Shown piece after piece: positions 39,631 to 48,186 of a stretch of 64,000 nt of DNA. This DNA comes from Lachnoclostridium sp. (GTDB lineage: Bacteria > Bacillota > Clostridia > Lachnospirales > Lachnospiraceae). The stretch spans positions 1-64,000 of the forward strand of contig JAMPEB010000003.1 in NCBI GenBank assembly GCA_023665475.1, given 5' to 3'. Each line of letters begins with the position of its first letter. Positions within the stretch are counted from its first letter, which is position 1. Under the pieces are notes generated by a model. The model worked only from the letters and a program-made list of their open reading frames with translations, made no database searches and was not told the origin of the DNA. Made by a program: the position numbers and the translations under genes.

Positions 39631-39719
39631 GAAGAACGCTGGTTTTGCGTTCTTCGAGATAAAATTTAGATTTTATTAGACGGTGTGTTTTACGCCTTAG
39701 AAAATCTAAATTTCATCTT
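39631..39719 (-). repeat. Two-hairpin 3' element after the FG-GAP gene (copy B)
   Basis: Hairpin 2: GAAGAACGC (39631-39639), 7-base loop, GCGTTCTTC (39647-39655). Hairpin 1: about 39657-39683 with 39694-39718, core TTTAGATTTTATTAG against CTTAGAAAATCTAAA. The stop codon of the 39706 gene (TAG) lies within hairpin 1. Confidence 0.8.
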
Positions 39720-40863
39720 GCCATCCCCAATATTCGCGTATTTTTGATACTAGTTGTTCCATGGTAAGCTGTGACATGGGCTCATCGCCTTTTTCCTGAT
39801 AATACTGCTCAAAGCCCGTATCAATATCAAAGCCTCCGGTTCTTTGATAATAAATGGAGCATTTACTGTCTACCAGAATTTCCCCCTCCTGTCCTTCATA
39901 GCTGTATCTTGCAAGCACCACCAGATCTTTCATGCCGTCTCCGTCCATATCCCTGCCGGTAATACCCCTTAAGGAATACAGATTATCGTAGTCGCCCATG
40001 GGTTGGAAACTCCAGATAATATCACCCTGTTCATTTACCAGATAAACCATAAAAATATCATAGTCCGACATATGTGCAACACCGGGCACTACCTCCAGCC
40101 TGCCCAGCTTCTCAAAATTTCTGTAATAACACTGCTCTTCAATCACCACAAAGCCACTTTGCAGCAATTCATCCTTTGTTGCGGCGGTGTACAAAAATTC
40201 CGTGGAATTGCCGTCCCTTACAAAAGAAATAATGCATTTTGCGCTTTTATTCATGCTGAAACGGTTTATCTTGTCGGAAATGCGCCAATCCCGATAGAAA
40301 GTCCTCTTTCCCTGAAACAGCACATCTCCCACTTTATAAGACTGTCCCGCATATTCCCCGGTATCGTTAATGCACTTCGTTATAAGTACAATATCCGTAA
40401 GCTCATCATGGTTGACATCTATAAAAGATACCGCCGCAATTTCCCTTGTGGGCTGGTCAAGCTGCCCCAGCATACGATAATTGGTTTCCAACTGATTACT
40501 CTTATACAAGACATTATCTTCGTTATCCACCAAAAAGACGGCAAGCCTGTGATAGTTCTTTTCCATGGCGGGCACAAAATAGACTTCCGCTTCTCCGAAA
40601 GACTCAAATATAACGGGAAATATCTGGTCTTCTATAATGTCATAGCCCTTTGCCTCAATATCTTCCTTTGTCTCTATCAGAGCGAAGTTTAATTCATACT
40701 CCTTATATAAATCATTGATATCTTCCGCCATATTTTTTGTTGCAGCGGTTGTATCTTTCACAGCCTGAACCCTTATCACCGCATCGCGGCCAAAAAGAAA
40801 TAAGAAAAGAACAAACAGTGAGGCAAGATAAATTCCCGGATTCCTGTTTTTGTTTTTTCCCAT
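39706..40863 (-). CDS. Exported FG-GAP/VCBS-like repeat protein
   Basis: 385 residues. One hydrophobic N-terminal helix (about 10-28, 'IYLASLFVLFLFLFGRD') serves as a signal or anchor. The mature part holds calcium-loop-like segments 'SFIDVNHDELTDIVLI' near 150 and 'GRDMDGDGMKDLVVLARY' near 310, as in FG-GAP/integrin-type propellers, with Tyr/Phe-rich strands between. It is encoded before the two-component operon on the same strand, with its own promoter (40916-40944). It could be a surface or sensory partner; function is not known. The last residues and stop are part of a palindromic element. Confidence 0.75.
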   Translation of the reverse strand: MGKNKNRNPGIYLASLFVLFLFLFGRDAVIRVQAVKDTTAATKNMAEDINDLYKEYELNFALIETKEDIEAKGYDIIEDQIFPVIFESFGEAEVYFVPAMEKNYHRLAVFLVDNEDNVLYKSNQLETNYRMLGQLDQPTREIAAVSFIDVNHDELTDIVLITKCINDTGEYAGQSYKVGDVLFQGKRTFYRDWRISDKINRFSMNKSAKCIISFVRDGNSTEFLYTAATKDELLQSGFVVIEEQCYYRNFEKLGRLEVVPGVAHMSDYDIFMVYLVNEQGDIIWSFQPMGDYDNLYSLRGITGRDMDGDGMKDLVVLARYSYEGQEGEILVDSKCSIYYQRTGGFDIDTGFEQYYQEKGDEPMSQLTMEQLVSKIREYWGWQDEI

Positions 40864-40915
40864 GGATATTCCCTCCTATGGCGCTGTTTGCATTTTGCTG
40901 TCCAATCCTGTCAAA

Positions 40916-40944
40916 ATTATAACATTTTACAGAAATTAACTCAA
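40916..40944 (-). promoter_or_regulatory. Sigma-A-type promoter for the 39706-40863 gene
   Basis: On the minus strand: TTGAGT (40944-40939), 17-base spacer, TATAAT (40921-40916). It lies about 50 bases before the ATG at 40863. Confidence 0.7.
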
Positions 40945-41031
40945 TATTTTTCAAAATTTGATGCAAATAAGATGCAAAAATAGGCACGCTGTAAATACCC
41001 TGTCCGACATGAATGCAGCCTCCACATGTTC

Positions 41032-41448
41032 CTAGAACCCCACAATCTCAACCGCATGTTTTCTCACCTCTGCTTCATCAAACACATCAAACAGAATAGT
41101 GATCAGGTCACGCCCACCACTGGTCACGAAGTAATTTGACAAATCCGTGATTCTTTCACTGATATTATCTCCCCATGGCGGTCTCTTGGATAAATCATCA
41201 ATATCCCAAATCACCTTAGCCGGTTCGAGCTTGCCCAGGCCAGCCTTCACTCTCCGCAATTCCTCTCTTGCGAATTTAACATCCTCCCATGCCAAGCAGC
41301 CCTGATACAATTTGTTCATTAAATACGGATATTTGGAGCCCCATCGCCCGCCTTCTAAATGATAGCATATATTGGAAAAGAAAGAATGCAGGAAATCCCC
41401 ATGCCCAACTGCATGCCAATAATAATCAACCTTAAATCCTACTGCCAT
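41032..41448 (-). CDS. Immunity protein 70 (Imm70) family
   Basis: 138 residues from 41448, where GGAAGGAAC precedes the ATG. The sequence closely follows the Imm70 pattern: 'AVGFKVDYYWHAVGHGDFLH', 'SFFSNICYHLEGGRWGSKYP', 'VIWDIDDLSKRPPWGDNISE' and 'TDLSNYFVTSGGRDLITILF'. Imm70 proteins protect against cognate toxins of polymorphic-toxin systems. No toxin gene is near, so this is an orphan, probably protecting against toxins of other strains. It lies between the palindromic 3' element of ackA and the FG-GAP gene, at a place where other Lachnospiraceae often carry yceD and rpmF after ackA. Confidence 0.9.
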   Translation of the reverse strand: MAVGFKVDYYWHAVGHGDFLHSFFSNICYHLEGGRWGSKYPYLMNKLYQGCLAWEDVKFAREELRRVKAGLGKLEPAKVIWDIDDLSKRPPWGDNISERITDLSNYFVTSGGRDLITILFDVFDEAEVRKHAVEIVGF

Positions 41449-41543
41449 ATTGTTCCTTCCTATCAATTATGATGAATGAAAAGACAAACCGCCAAATGAC
41501 CACGACAATCAGCAGGTCATTTGGCGGCAGCACAAACCAATCC

Positions 41544-41657
41544 CACGGAGTCTGCGACTCCGTGACTCCGTGAAGAACGCGGTTTTTGCGTTCTTCGGTG
41601 TGTAATTTAGATTTTCTTAGCGGGCGCCTTTTGACCGCTTAGAAAATCTTTACACAC
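41544..41657 (-). repeat. Three-hairpin 3' element after ackA (copy C)
   Basis: Hairpin 1, next to the stop: 41635-41657 with 41598-41623, outer GTGTGTAA and core TTTAGATTTTCTTAGCGG. Hairpin 2: GAAGAACGC, 7-base loop, GCGTTCTTC (41572-41596). A third hairpin: CACGGAGTC TGC GACTCCGTG (41544-41564), with a partial extra ACTCCGTG. The same order is seen at hisG and after the FG-GAP gene. Confidence 0.8.
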
Positions 41658-41658
41658 T

Positions 41659-42852
41659 TTATACCAATCTTGCGGTTTCTCTTGCAATAGCAAGCTCCTC
41701 GTTGGTGGGAATCACCATAACGGTGGTCTTGCTGTCCGGTGTGGAAATCACAATGTCCTCGCCCCGCTTGTGGTTGGCTTCCTCGTCGATGGTAACGCCC
41801 AGATATCCCAGATGCTCACAAATCATGGTGCGTACCAAAGCGGCATTCTCACCCACGCCTGCGGTGAAGCAGATAACATCAACACCGTTCATGGCTGCCA
41901 CATAGGAGCCGATGTATTTTGCCACACGATAGCAATAGGTCTTTAAGGTGCGGGTTGCATTTTCGTTGCCCTTGTTATGACCCTCTTCCAAATCGCGGAA
42001 GTCGGAGGAAAGGTTGTCTGACAGACCTAAGACACCCGATTTCTTGTTCAGGATGCTCATAATGTCATCAATGCTCTTGCCCTCTTTGTGAGCGATAAAT
42101 TCAATGATGGCAGGGTCGATATCGCCGGAACGCGTTCCCATGATAAGCCCCTCCAAAGGAGTAAGACCCATGGAAGTATCCACGCATTTGCCGTTCTTTA
42201 CAGCGGAAATGCTGGCGCCGTTTCCAAGGTGGCAGACAATGGTCTTTAAGTCTTCATAATTCTTGCCGAGATCCTCCGCAGCCTTCTTGGATACGAAGGA
42301 ATGACTGGTTCCGTGGAAACCGTATCTCCTAATCTTATATTTCTGATAATATTCATAAGGAAGACCGTACATGTATGCTTCTTCCGGCATGGTCTGATGG
42401 AAAGCGGTGTCAAACACTGCAACCATAGGGGTGCTTGGCATCAGCTTTTTGCAGGCATTGATGCCGATTAAGTTGGCAGGATTATGCAGGGGAGCCAAAT
42501 CGTTGCACTCCTCGATAGCTTTCATCACTTCATCCGTAATAATGGTGGATGCCGCAAATTTCTCTCCGCCATGTACGATACGGTGTCCTACGGCGTCAAT
42601 TTCGCTAAGGCTCTTTACAACGCCGGTTTCAGGATTGGTGAGCGCTTCCAGCACAAGGCGAATCGCTTCGGTATGGTCGGGCATGGGAGATTCGGTCACT
42701 ACTTTCTCACCGCCGGTGGGAGAATAAGTAATCATGCTTCCCTCAATGCCGATTCTCTCGCAGAGACCTTTTGCGATACACTGCTCCGTATCTGAGTTGA
42801 TTAACTGAAATTTCAAAGAAGAACTTCCGCAGTTGATAACTAAAATATTCAT
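41659..42852 (-). CDS. ackA: Acetate kinase
   Basis: 397 residues. The start at 42852 gives the standard opening '[18 protein letters not shown]'. Other signatures are '[15 protein letters not shown]', '[17 protein letters not shown]' , '[14 protein letters not shown]' and '[12 protein letters not shown]'. It converts acetyl phosphate and ADP into acetate and ATP, the energy-yielding end of fermentation. It follows pta in the same direction, with a palindromic element between them and another after its stop. Confidence 0.97.
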   Translation of the reverse strand: MNILVINCGSSSLKFQLINSDTEQCIAKGLCERIGIEGSMITYSPTGGEKVVTESPMPDHTEAIRLVLEALTNPETGVVKSLSEIDAVGHRIVHGGEKFAASTIITDEVMKAIEECNDLAPLHNPANLIGINACKKLMPSTPMVAVFDTAFHQTMPEEAYMYGLPYEYYQKYKIRRYGFHGTSHSFVSKKAAEDLGKNYEDLKTIVCHLGNGASISAVKNGKCVDTSMGLTPLEGLIMGTRSGDIDPAIIEFIAHKEGKSIDDIMSILNKKSGVLGLSDNLSSDFRDLEEGHNKGNENATRTLKTYCYRVAKYIGSYVAAMNGVDVICFTAGVGENAALVRTMICEHLGYLGVTIDEEANHKRGEDIVISTPDSKTTVMVIPTNEELAIARETARLV

Positions 42853-42883
42853 AATAATAGGAATCCTTTCTATAGTCTTTGTC

Positions 42884-42992
42884 AAAGAACGCTGTTCTTG
42901 CATTCTTTCAGATGAAACTTAGATTTTCTTAGGCCGCGTACCAAAGAGGGATGTTTACACACCTCTCGATGCCTTAGAAAATCTTTTCATCT
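42884..42992 (-). repeat. Two-hairpin element between pta and ackA (copy D)
   Basis: Hairpin 1: 42971-42992 with 42910-42934, outer AGATGAAA and core TTAGATTTTCTTAGGC, enclosing a 36-base inner part with its own small stem. Hairpin 2: AAAGAACGC, 7-base loop, GCATTCTTT (42884-42908), one G-U pair in RNA. It begins 10 bases after the pta stop. Confidence 0.8.
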
Positions 42993-43001
42993 TTCACACT
43001 T

Positions 43002-44003
43002 TTAAACCAATTGAGCCTGTACTGCCGTCAATGCCACAACGCCGACGATATCTTCCCAGGAACAGCCGCGGGACAGATCGTTTACAGGTTTTGCGATACC
43101 CTGCAGCATGGGACCGTACGCTTCTGCACCGCCAAGTCTCTGTACCAGTTTATAACCGATGTTTCCGGCATCCAGATTGGGGAAAATCAAAATATTGGCT
43201 CTGCCGCCTACAGGACTTCCGGGAGCCTTGGTCTTTGCAACGCCGGGAACTAACGCAGCGTCAAGCTGCAATTCGCCGTCCAGAACCAGATGAGGATATT
43301 CTTCCTTGGCAATTCTGGTCGCTTCCACTACTTTGTCGACCAAGGCATGCTTTGCGCTTCCCTTGGTGGAATGGCTTAACATTGCGATAACGGGCTTGGG
43401 ACCCACTAAGGATTTAAAGCTTCTGGAGGAGGAGTCTGCGATGGCAGCCAACTCTTCTGCGGTAGGATCCTGATTCAAACCGCAGTCTGCAAACAGGAAA
43501 GCTCCGTTGTCTCCCATATCTTTAAACTGGGTATCCATTACGAAGAATGCGGAAACCAGTTTCACGCCGGGAGCCGTCTTTAAAATCTGCAGCGCCGGTC
43601 TTAAGGTATCGGCAGTGGAATGGCATGCGCCTGCAACCATACCGTCGGCGTCGTTTGCCTTAACCATAACAATACCAAAAGTCAGATAATCCTTGCTCAG
43701 GATTTCCCTTGCCTGCTCGGGCGTCATTCCCTTTGCCTTTCTGGTTTCATATAATAAATTGACGTAATCGTCCAGCTTGGGAGTAGTCTTCGGGTCAACG
43801 ACCTTAACTCCGGTCAGGTCTACCTCCAACCAGCCGGCACCATCCATGATCTTCTCCTCATTGCCTATCATAATGATATCGGCAATGCCTTCTTCCGTCA
43901 ATTTTGCCGCTGCCAGCAGGGTTCTCTTATCATTTGATTCCGGCAGTACGATTGTTTTTTTGTCGAGCCTTGCTCTCTCCTTAATCGTGTCAATGTATGA
44001 CAT
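43002..44003 (-). CDS. pta: Phosphate acetyltransferase
   Basis: 333 residues, the short form without the N-terminal DRTGG part. I start at 44003 (MSYIDTIKERARL) because GGAAAGGAG then sits 7-8 bases upstream. Signatures are 'KTIVLPESNDKRTLLAAAKL', 'MVAGACHSTADTLRPALQIL', 'VGPKPVIAMLSHSTKGSAKH' and 'GSPVGGRANILIFPNLDAGN'. It turns acetyl-CoA and phosphate into acetyl phosphate for AckA. A hairpin GCGG CATA CCGC lies directly before its ribosome site, an arrangement like the hairpin-RBS modules. Confidence 0.96.
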   Translation of the reverse strand: MSYIDTIKERARLDKKTIVLPESNDKRTLLAAAKLTEEGIADIIMIGNEEKIMDGAGWLEVDLTGVKVVDPKTTPKLDDYVNLLYETRKAKGMTPEQAREILSKDYLTFGIVMVKANDADGMVAGACHSTADTLRPALQILKTAPGVKLVSAFFVMDTQFKDMGDNGAFLFADCGLNQDPTAEELAAIADSSSRSFKSLVGPKPVIAMLSHSTKGSAKHALVDKVVEATRIAKEEYPHLVLDGELQLDAALVPGVAKTKAPGSPVGGRANILIFPNLDAGNIGYKLVQRLGGAEAYGPMLQGIAKPVNDLSRGCSWEDIVGVVALTAVQAQLV

Positions 44004-44106
44004 ATACATTCTCCTTTCCGGCGGTATGCCGCTCATGCAGCTTGACCGCTTTCCCATCTGTTTTCTCCGATTTTAATATTTTTACTTAACAAACGGAGAT
44101 ATTTAT

Positions 44107-44135
44107 ATTATACTAAATACATCACTCAGAGACAA
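44107..44135 (-). promoter_or_regulatory. Sigma-A-type promoter of pta-ackA
   Basis: On the minus strand: TTGTCT (44135-44130), 17-base spacer, TATAAT (44112-44107), about 105 bases before the pta ATG. Confidence 0.7.
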
Positions 44136-44282
44136 GGCAAAATCTTCCATTTTTTTGGAAAATTTTGTGAAATGTAACTATGCTTTCTTCTGCCGTACAA
44201 TTTATTTCCGGCAGATTTACATACGAAAGCAGGATTTAGGCTACCGTAAAATAAAAATTTCACAAATATAGAGGTATTTACA

Positions 44283-45518
44283 ATGAAAGTAAACGGTATT
44301 ATCGCAGAATATAATCCATTCCATAACGGACACAAATATCATATGGAGGACGCAAAGAAACGGACCGGCGCCGATTATACCATCGTGGTAATGAGCGGCA
44401 ATTTCGTACAGAGAGGAGCCCCTGCTCTTGTGGACAAATTCAAAAGAGCCCGCATGGCTTTATCCTGCGGCGCAGATTTGGTTTTGGAACTTCCTATCTG
44501 CTTTTCCGTTTCCAGCGCAGAATATTTTGCCACAGGCGCAGTGGCTCTTTTAGATAAATTGGGTGTGGTGGACCATTTGTGCTTCGGAAGCGAAAGCGGT
44601 GAACTTGCTCCTCTGCAGAAAATTGCCCATATTCTGGCAAATGAACCTGTAGAATATACGGAGATGCTTCGCACCAATCTGCGGATGGGTTACTCCTATC
44701 CCAATGCCCGCACAACGGCGCTGATTCAATATGATTCCTCTATCAGCATGGAAAAGGACACTCTTTCAAGTCCTAACAATATCCTTGGCATTGAATATTT
44801 AAAGGTATTGGAACGCAGAAAAAGCGCTATTCTTCCGGATACGACCCTGCGGATGGGTTCCGATTACCGCGATAAGCGGTTAGGTGAAAACCCTTGTTCC
44901 GCTCTTGCCCTTAGACAAGCGATTCTTGCCGGACAGGATGTTGATTTCTTAAAAGAGGAAATACCGGAAAACGCCTACCGCATTCTGGCGGATTCCCTGA
45001 AAGATACGGAACCTGTTTCCATAGATGATTTTTCCGCGCAGCTACATTACAAGCTGCTTTTGGAGAGATCAAAGGGTTATTGTGATTATCTGGATGTATC
45101 GCCGGAACTTTCGGTCCGCATTCAAAACAGTCTGGAAAATTTTCGCTCGTATTTGGATTTTTGTGACAGATTAAAGAGTAAGGATATGACCTATGTGCGC
45201 ATCAGCCGATGCCTGCTCCATATCCTGCTAAATTTGGACTGTACCACCATAGATACATTAAAAGCAATGGATTATGCCCCTTATGCAAGGGTTCTGGGAT
45301 TTCGCAGGGAGGCTTCGCCCCTTCTTGCCGCCATCAAAGAAAAGACATCCGTCCCTGTTATTACAAAGCTGGCGGATGCTAAAAAACAGTTGACGCAAGA
45401 CGCACTTTCCGTCTTGGAAAAAGAGCTTTGTATGAATGATATTTATTTGAGCGTTGCCGCTTTAAAAAACAGAAAGCCCATGATAAACGAGTACAGCACG
45501 CCTGTTGAAATTTTGTAG
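44283..45518 (+). CDS. tmcAL: tRNA(Met) cytidine acetate ligase TmcAL
   Basis: 411 residues, start after GAGGT. It has the nucleotidyltransferase opening 'MKVNGIIAEYNPFHNGHKYH' with the HxGH motif, 'VVMSGNFVQRGAPALVDKFK', 'CGADLVLELPICFSVSSAEY' and 'ILGIEYLKVLERRKSAI'. The family (formerly DUF795, YlbM) activates acetate with ATP and acetylates the wobble cytidine of elongator tRNA(Met). The adjacency to pta-ackA, which make acetate, is common in Firmicutes. It is divergent from pta, and its stop lies 4 bases from the stop of the convergent DUF711 gene. Confidence 0.95.
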   Translation: MKVNGIIAEYNPFHNGHKYHMEDAKKRTGADYTIVVMSGNFVQRGAPALVDKFKRARMALSCGADLVLELPICFSVSSAEYFATGAVALLDKLGVVDHLCFGSESGELAPLQKIAHILANEPVEYTEMLRTNLRMGYSYPNARTTALIQYDSSISMEKDTLSSPNNILGIEYLKVLERRKSAILPDTTLRMGSDYRDKRLGENPCSALALRQAILAGQDVDFLKEEIPENAYRILADSLKDTEPVSIDDFSAQLHYKLLLERSKGYCDYLDVSPELSVRIQNSLENFRSYLDFCDRLKSKDMTYVRISRCLLHILLNLDCTTIDTLKAMDYAPYARVLGFRREASPLLAAIKEKTSVPVITKLADAKKQLTQDALSVLEKELCMNDIYLSVAALKNRKPMINEYSTPVEIL

Positions 45519-45522
45519 AGCC

Positions 45523-46887
45523 TTAGTTTTTAAAGCTGTGGATGGGGGCTGGAATCCGGCCTCCCCTGTTGACAAAATCATCGCAGGAGAAAGCATTTAC
45601 CGGCATAATCGGGGCATGACCCAAAAGTCCGCCAAACTCTACGCTCTCTCCCACATCTTTTCCGATAACGGGAATCAGCCGTACCGCGGTAGTCTTCTGA
45701 TTTACCATGCCGATTGCCATTTCGTCCGCAATAATGCCGGAAATGGTTGTTGCTTTCGTATCTCCGGGCACGGCAATCATATCAAGCCCCACGGAACATA
45801 CACAAGTCATGGCTTCCAGTTTTTCCAAGGTGAGCGCCCCTGCCGTAACGGCATCTATCATACCCTGGTCCTCGCTGACCGGAATAAATGCGCCGCTAAG
45901 TCCTCCCACATAGGAGGATGCCATAACGCCGCCCTTCTTCACCTGATCGTTCAACAGTGCAAGGGCTGCGGTAGTGCCGGGAGCGCCGGCATATTCCAGA
46001 CCCATTTCGCAGAGAATATCCGCCACACTGTCCCCGATTGCAGGAGTGGGGGCAAGGGACAAATCCACAATGCCGAAGGGAACATTCAACATCTTGGATG
46101 CCTCCTTTGCCACAAGCTGCCCTACCCGGGTCACTTTAAAAGCAGTTTTTTTGATAGTTTCACACAATACTTCAAAATTCTCTCCGCGCACTTTTTCCAG
46201 TGCTGTCTTTACCACGCCGGGACCGCTGACGCCCACATTGATGACTTTGTCAGCTTCCGTTACGCCATGGAAAGCTCCCGCCATAAAAGGATTGTCATCC
46301 GGCGCATTGCAAAATACCACCAGCTTTGCACATCCGAGGGAGTCCGTTTCTCTGGTATATTCGGCAGTCTGTTTGATAATGCCCCCCATAAGCTTCACGG
46401 CGTCCATGTTGATTCCGGTTCTGGTAGAACCCAGATTCACGGAGCTGCATACTCTTTCCGTAGTGGACAGAGCCAGAGGAATGGAGCGAATCAAAAGCTC
46501 GTCCGCCGGCGTCATTCCTTTACTTACAAGAGCGGAATATCCTCCGATAAAATTAACTCCTACCTCGTGAGCCACCTTGTCAAGGATTCCGGCAATTTTT
46601 ACAAAATCTTCTATATTTTTGCAGGCAGCCCCTCCCACCAGAGACACAGGCGTTACGGAGATTCTTTTATTGACAATGGGAATGCCGAATTCCTTGGAAA
46701 TCTTCTCCCCCGTGCTCACCAGATTTTCCGCCGCCTCATAAATCTTTTTATAGATATTTTCCAGCACTTTATCAAGGTTTGCATCAATGCAGTCCAAAAG
46801 ACTGATACCCAGCGTAATGGTGCGCACATCCAGATTTTCCTTCTCGATCATTTCATTGGTTTCTGTCACTTCATATAAATTAATCAT
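45523..46887 (-). CDS. PFL/UPF0210 (DUF711) family protein
   Basis: 454 residues from 46887 ([14 protein letters not shown]). The family pattern is clear: '[20 protein letters not shown]', '[14 protein letters not shown]', '[16 protein letters not shown]', '[15 protein letters not shown]' and '[17 protein letters not shown]'. The structure of a relative resembles glycyl-radical enzymes, but the glycyl radical loop is not conserved and the function is unknown. A gene for a small ACT-domain protein precedes it, a pairing that is conserved across Firmicutes and points to amino-acid-responsive control. A long open frame on the opposite strand is judged to be a coding shadow. Confidence 0.95.
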   Translation of the reverse strand: MINLYEVTETNEMIEKENLDVRTITLGISLLDCIDANLDKVLENIYKKIYEAAENLVSTGEKISKEFGIPIVNKRISVTPVSLVGGAACKNIEDFVKIAGILDKVAHEVGVNFIGGYSALVSKGMTPADELLIRSIPLALSTTERVCSSVNLGSTRTGINMDAVKLMGGIIKQTAEYTRETDSLGCAKLVVFCNAPDDNPFMAGAFHGVTEADKVINVGVSGPGVVKTALEKVRGENFEVLCETIKKTAFKVTRVGQLVAKEASKMLNVPFGIVDLSLAPTPAIGDSVADILCEMGLEYAGAPGTTAALALLNDQVKKGGVMASSYVGGLSGAFIPVSEDQGMIDAVTAGALTLEKLEAMTCVCSVGLDMIAVPGDTKATTISGIIADEMAIGMVNQKTTAVRLIPVIGKDVGESVEFGGLLGHAPIMPVNAFSCDDFVNRGGRIPAPIHSFKN

Positions 46888-47049
46888 TTTAATAACCGTG
46901 CCTTTCCGCAATCCGTGAATTTTGCAAGTTTATCTTTCTTTTTTTGCCGATTTTTACCAATTTTTACAAAAAATGCAGGAAATTATGCAAAATTACGGAA
47001 AATAACACAAAATAACATGAATCATATAATGGAATCAAAAAATAATAAC

Positions 47050-47322
47050 TTAAATTCTATGCATCATATCAAAAATCTCTTCCTTTTGACATTTGATCAC
47101 CACGCCAATCTGCTCTCCCAGAGTGCCCAATTCATCCGCCATTTCCCCGAAAGATTTTTGAGCCTCATTGATGTCCACGATCATCATCATATTGAAATAT
47201 CCCTGTACAATCGTCTGGGAAATATCCAAAATATTAATGCCGTTTTCCGCCAGATAAGTGCACACTCTGGCAATAATCCCTACCGCATCTTTTCCTACTA
47301 CCGTTATAATTGTTTTTTTCAT
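47050..47322 (-). CDS. ACT domain protein (UPF0237)
   Basis: 90 residues from 47322 (MKKTIITVVGKDAVGIIARV), the usual family start. The ATG at 47337 is adjacent to AGGAGC and could be used instead, adding five residues. The single ACT domain ('TYLAENGINILDISQTIVQG', 'YFNMMMIVD') is expected to bind an amino acid as a dimer. It is encoded 162 bases before the DUF711 gene on the same strand and probably acts with it. Confidence 0.93.
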   Translation of the reverse strand: MKKTIITVVGKDAVGIIARVCTYLAENGINILDISQTIVQGYFNMMMIVDINEAQKSFGEMADELGTLGEQIGVVIKCQKEEIFDMMHRI

Positions 47323-47384
47323 ATTATTAATAACCATGCTCCTTTCTCAACCTGCGAATTTGTGCCGCCTTCGGCAGCTCATCT

Positions 47385-48185
47385 TCACGCTATTTCCAAC
47401 GCTTGGGATACCTCGCTGCGCTTTGCCACATACAGCGGAAAATCATTGGCGTTATACGGATTATCCCCCATGGTAATCTCCATGCGCACCGCCTCATAGG
47501 CAAGCTCCGGAAGATTATTTTCCTTGCTCAAATGTCCCAAAATAATTGCCTGTAATTTATCATGTAAAATACGGCACAAAAGCCTGCCGGAATTCTCGTT
47601 GGACAAATGCCCCCTCTCACTTAAGATACGCTGTTTCAGATAATAAGGATAAGGACCCGCCTGCAGCATCCGCACATCATGATTGGCCTCCAAAAGCAAG
47701 GCATCCATTCCTTTTAAACACTCTACGGTATAATCATTGTAAACGCCCAAATCCGTACAGATGCCGATTTTTTTATCACCGTAAATAATACGGTATGCCA
47801 CAGGCTGCGCTGCGTCATGGGAAATCCGCATGGGGTTCACCGTCAAATCCTTAACGGTAAATTTCTTGTCCTCTTCTATCTCATAAAAAAGGGAAGGTTC
47901 CACTTCCCCCAGACTGCCGCTTTTAAAGATAGCGGACAGCGTTCCCTTTGTGGCGTATACCGGAATGCCGAACTTGCGTGCCATGACTCCCAGTCCTCCG
48001 ATATGGTCCGCATGCTCATGGGTAATTAAAATGCCGTCCAAATCCCTGCCCGTCAGGCCCAGACTGTTTAGTCCGCTTTCTATGCGTTTTCCGCTGATGC
48101 CCGTATCCACCAAAAGATGGGTGGTCTGGGAACCCACATAAATACAATTGCCGCTGCTTCCGCTGGCAATACTGCATAATCTCAT
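47385..48185 (-). CDS. walJ: MBL-fold exonuclease-like protein (WalJ/YycJ family)
   Basis: 266 residues from 48185, with GGAGGG 8 bases upstream. It has the metallo-beta-lactamase motif 'ILITHEHADHIGGLGVMARK', the opening 'MRLCSIASGSSGNCIYVGSQ' typical of WalJ/YycJ, and later His/Asp ligands in 'ISHDAAQPVAYRI' and 'LLLEANHDVRML'. Relatives are 5'-3' DNA exonucleases linked with replication or mismatch repair. Only one base separates the ftsA-like stop from its start, so it belongs to the polA-coaE-ftsA-like operon. Confidence 0.92.
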   Translation of the reverse strand: MRLCSIASGSSGNCIYVGSQTTHLLVDTGISGKRIESGLNSLGLTGRDLDGILITHEHADHIGGLGVMARKFGIPVYATKGTLSAIFKSGSLGEVEPSLFYEIEEDKKFTVKDLTVNPMRISHDAAQPVAYRIIYGDKKIGICTDLGVYNDYTVECLKGMDALLLEANHDVRMLQAGPYPYYLKQRILSERGHLSNENSGRLLCRILHDKLQAIILGHLSKENNLPELAYEAVRMEITMGDNPYNANDFPLYVAKRSEVSQALEIA

Positions 48186-48186
48186 A

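Noticed and set aside
45505..46878. A 457-codon open frame on the plus strand opposite the DUF711 gene.
   Set aside because: It is rich in His, Cys and Ser with no recognisable domain and lies exactly opposite a strongly conserved family, so it is a shadow of codon bias.
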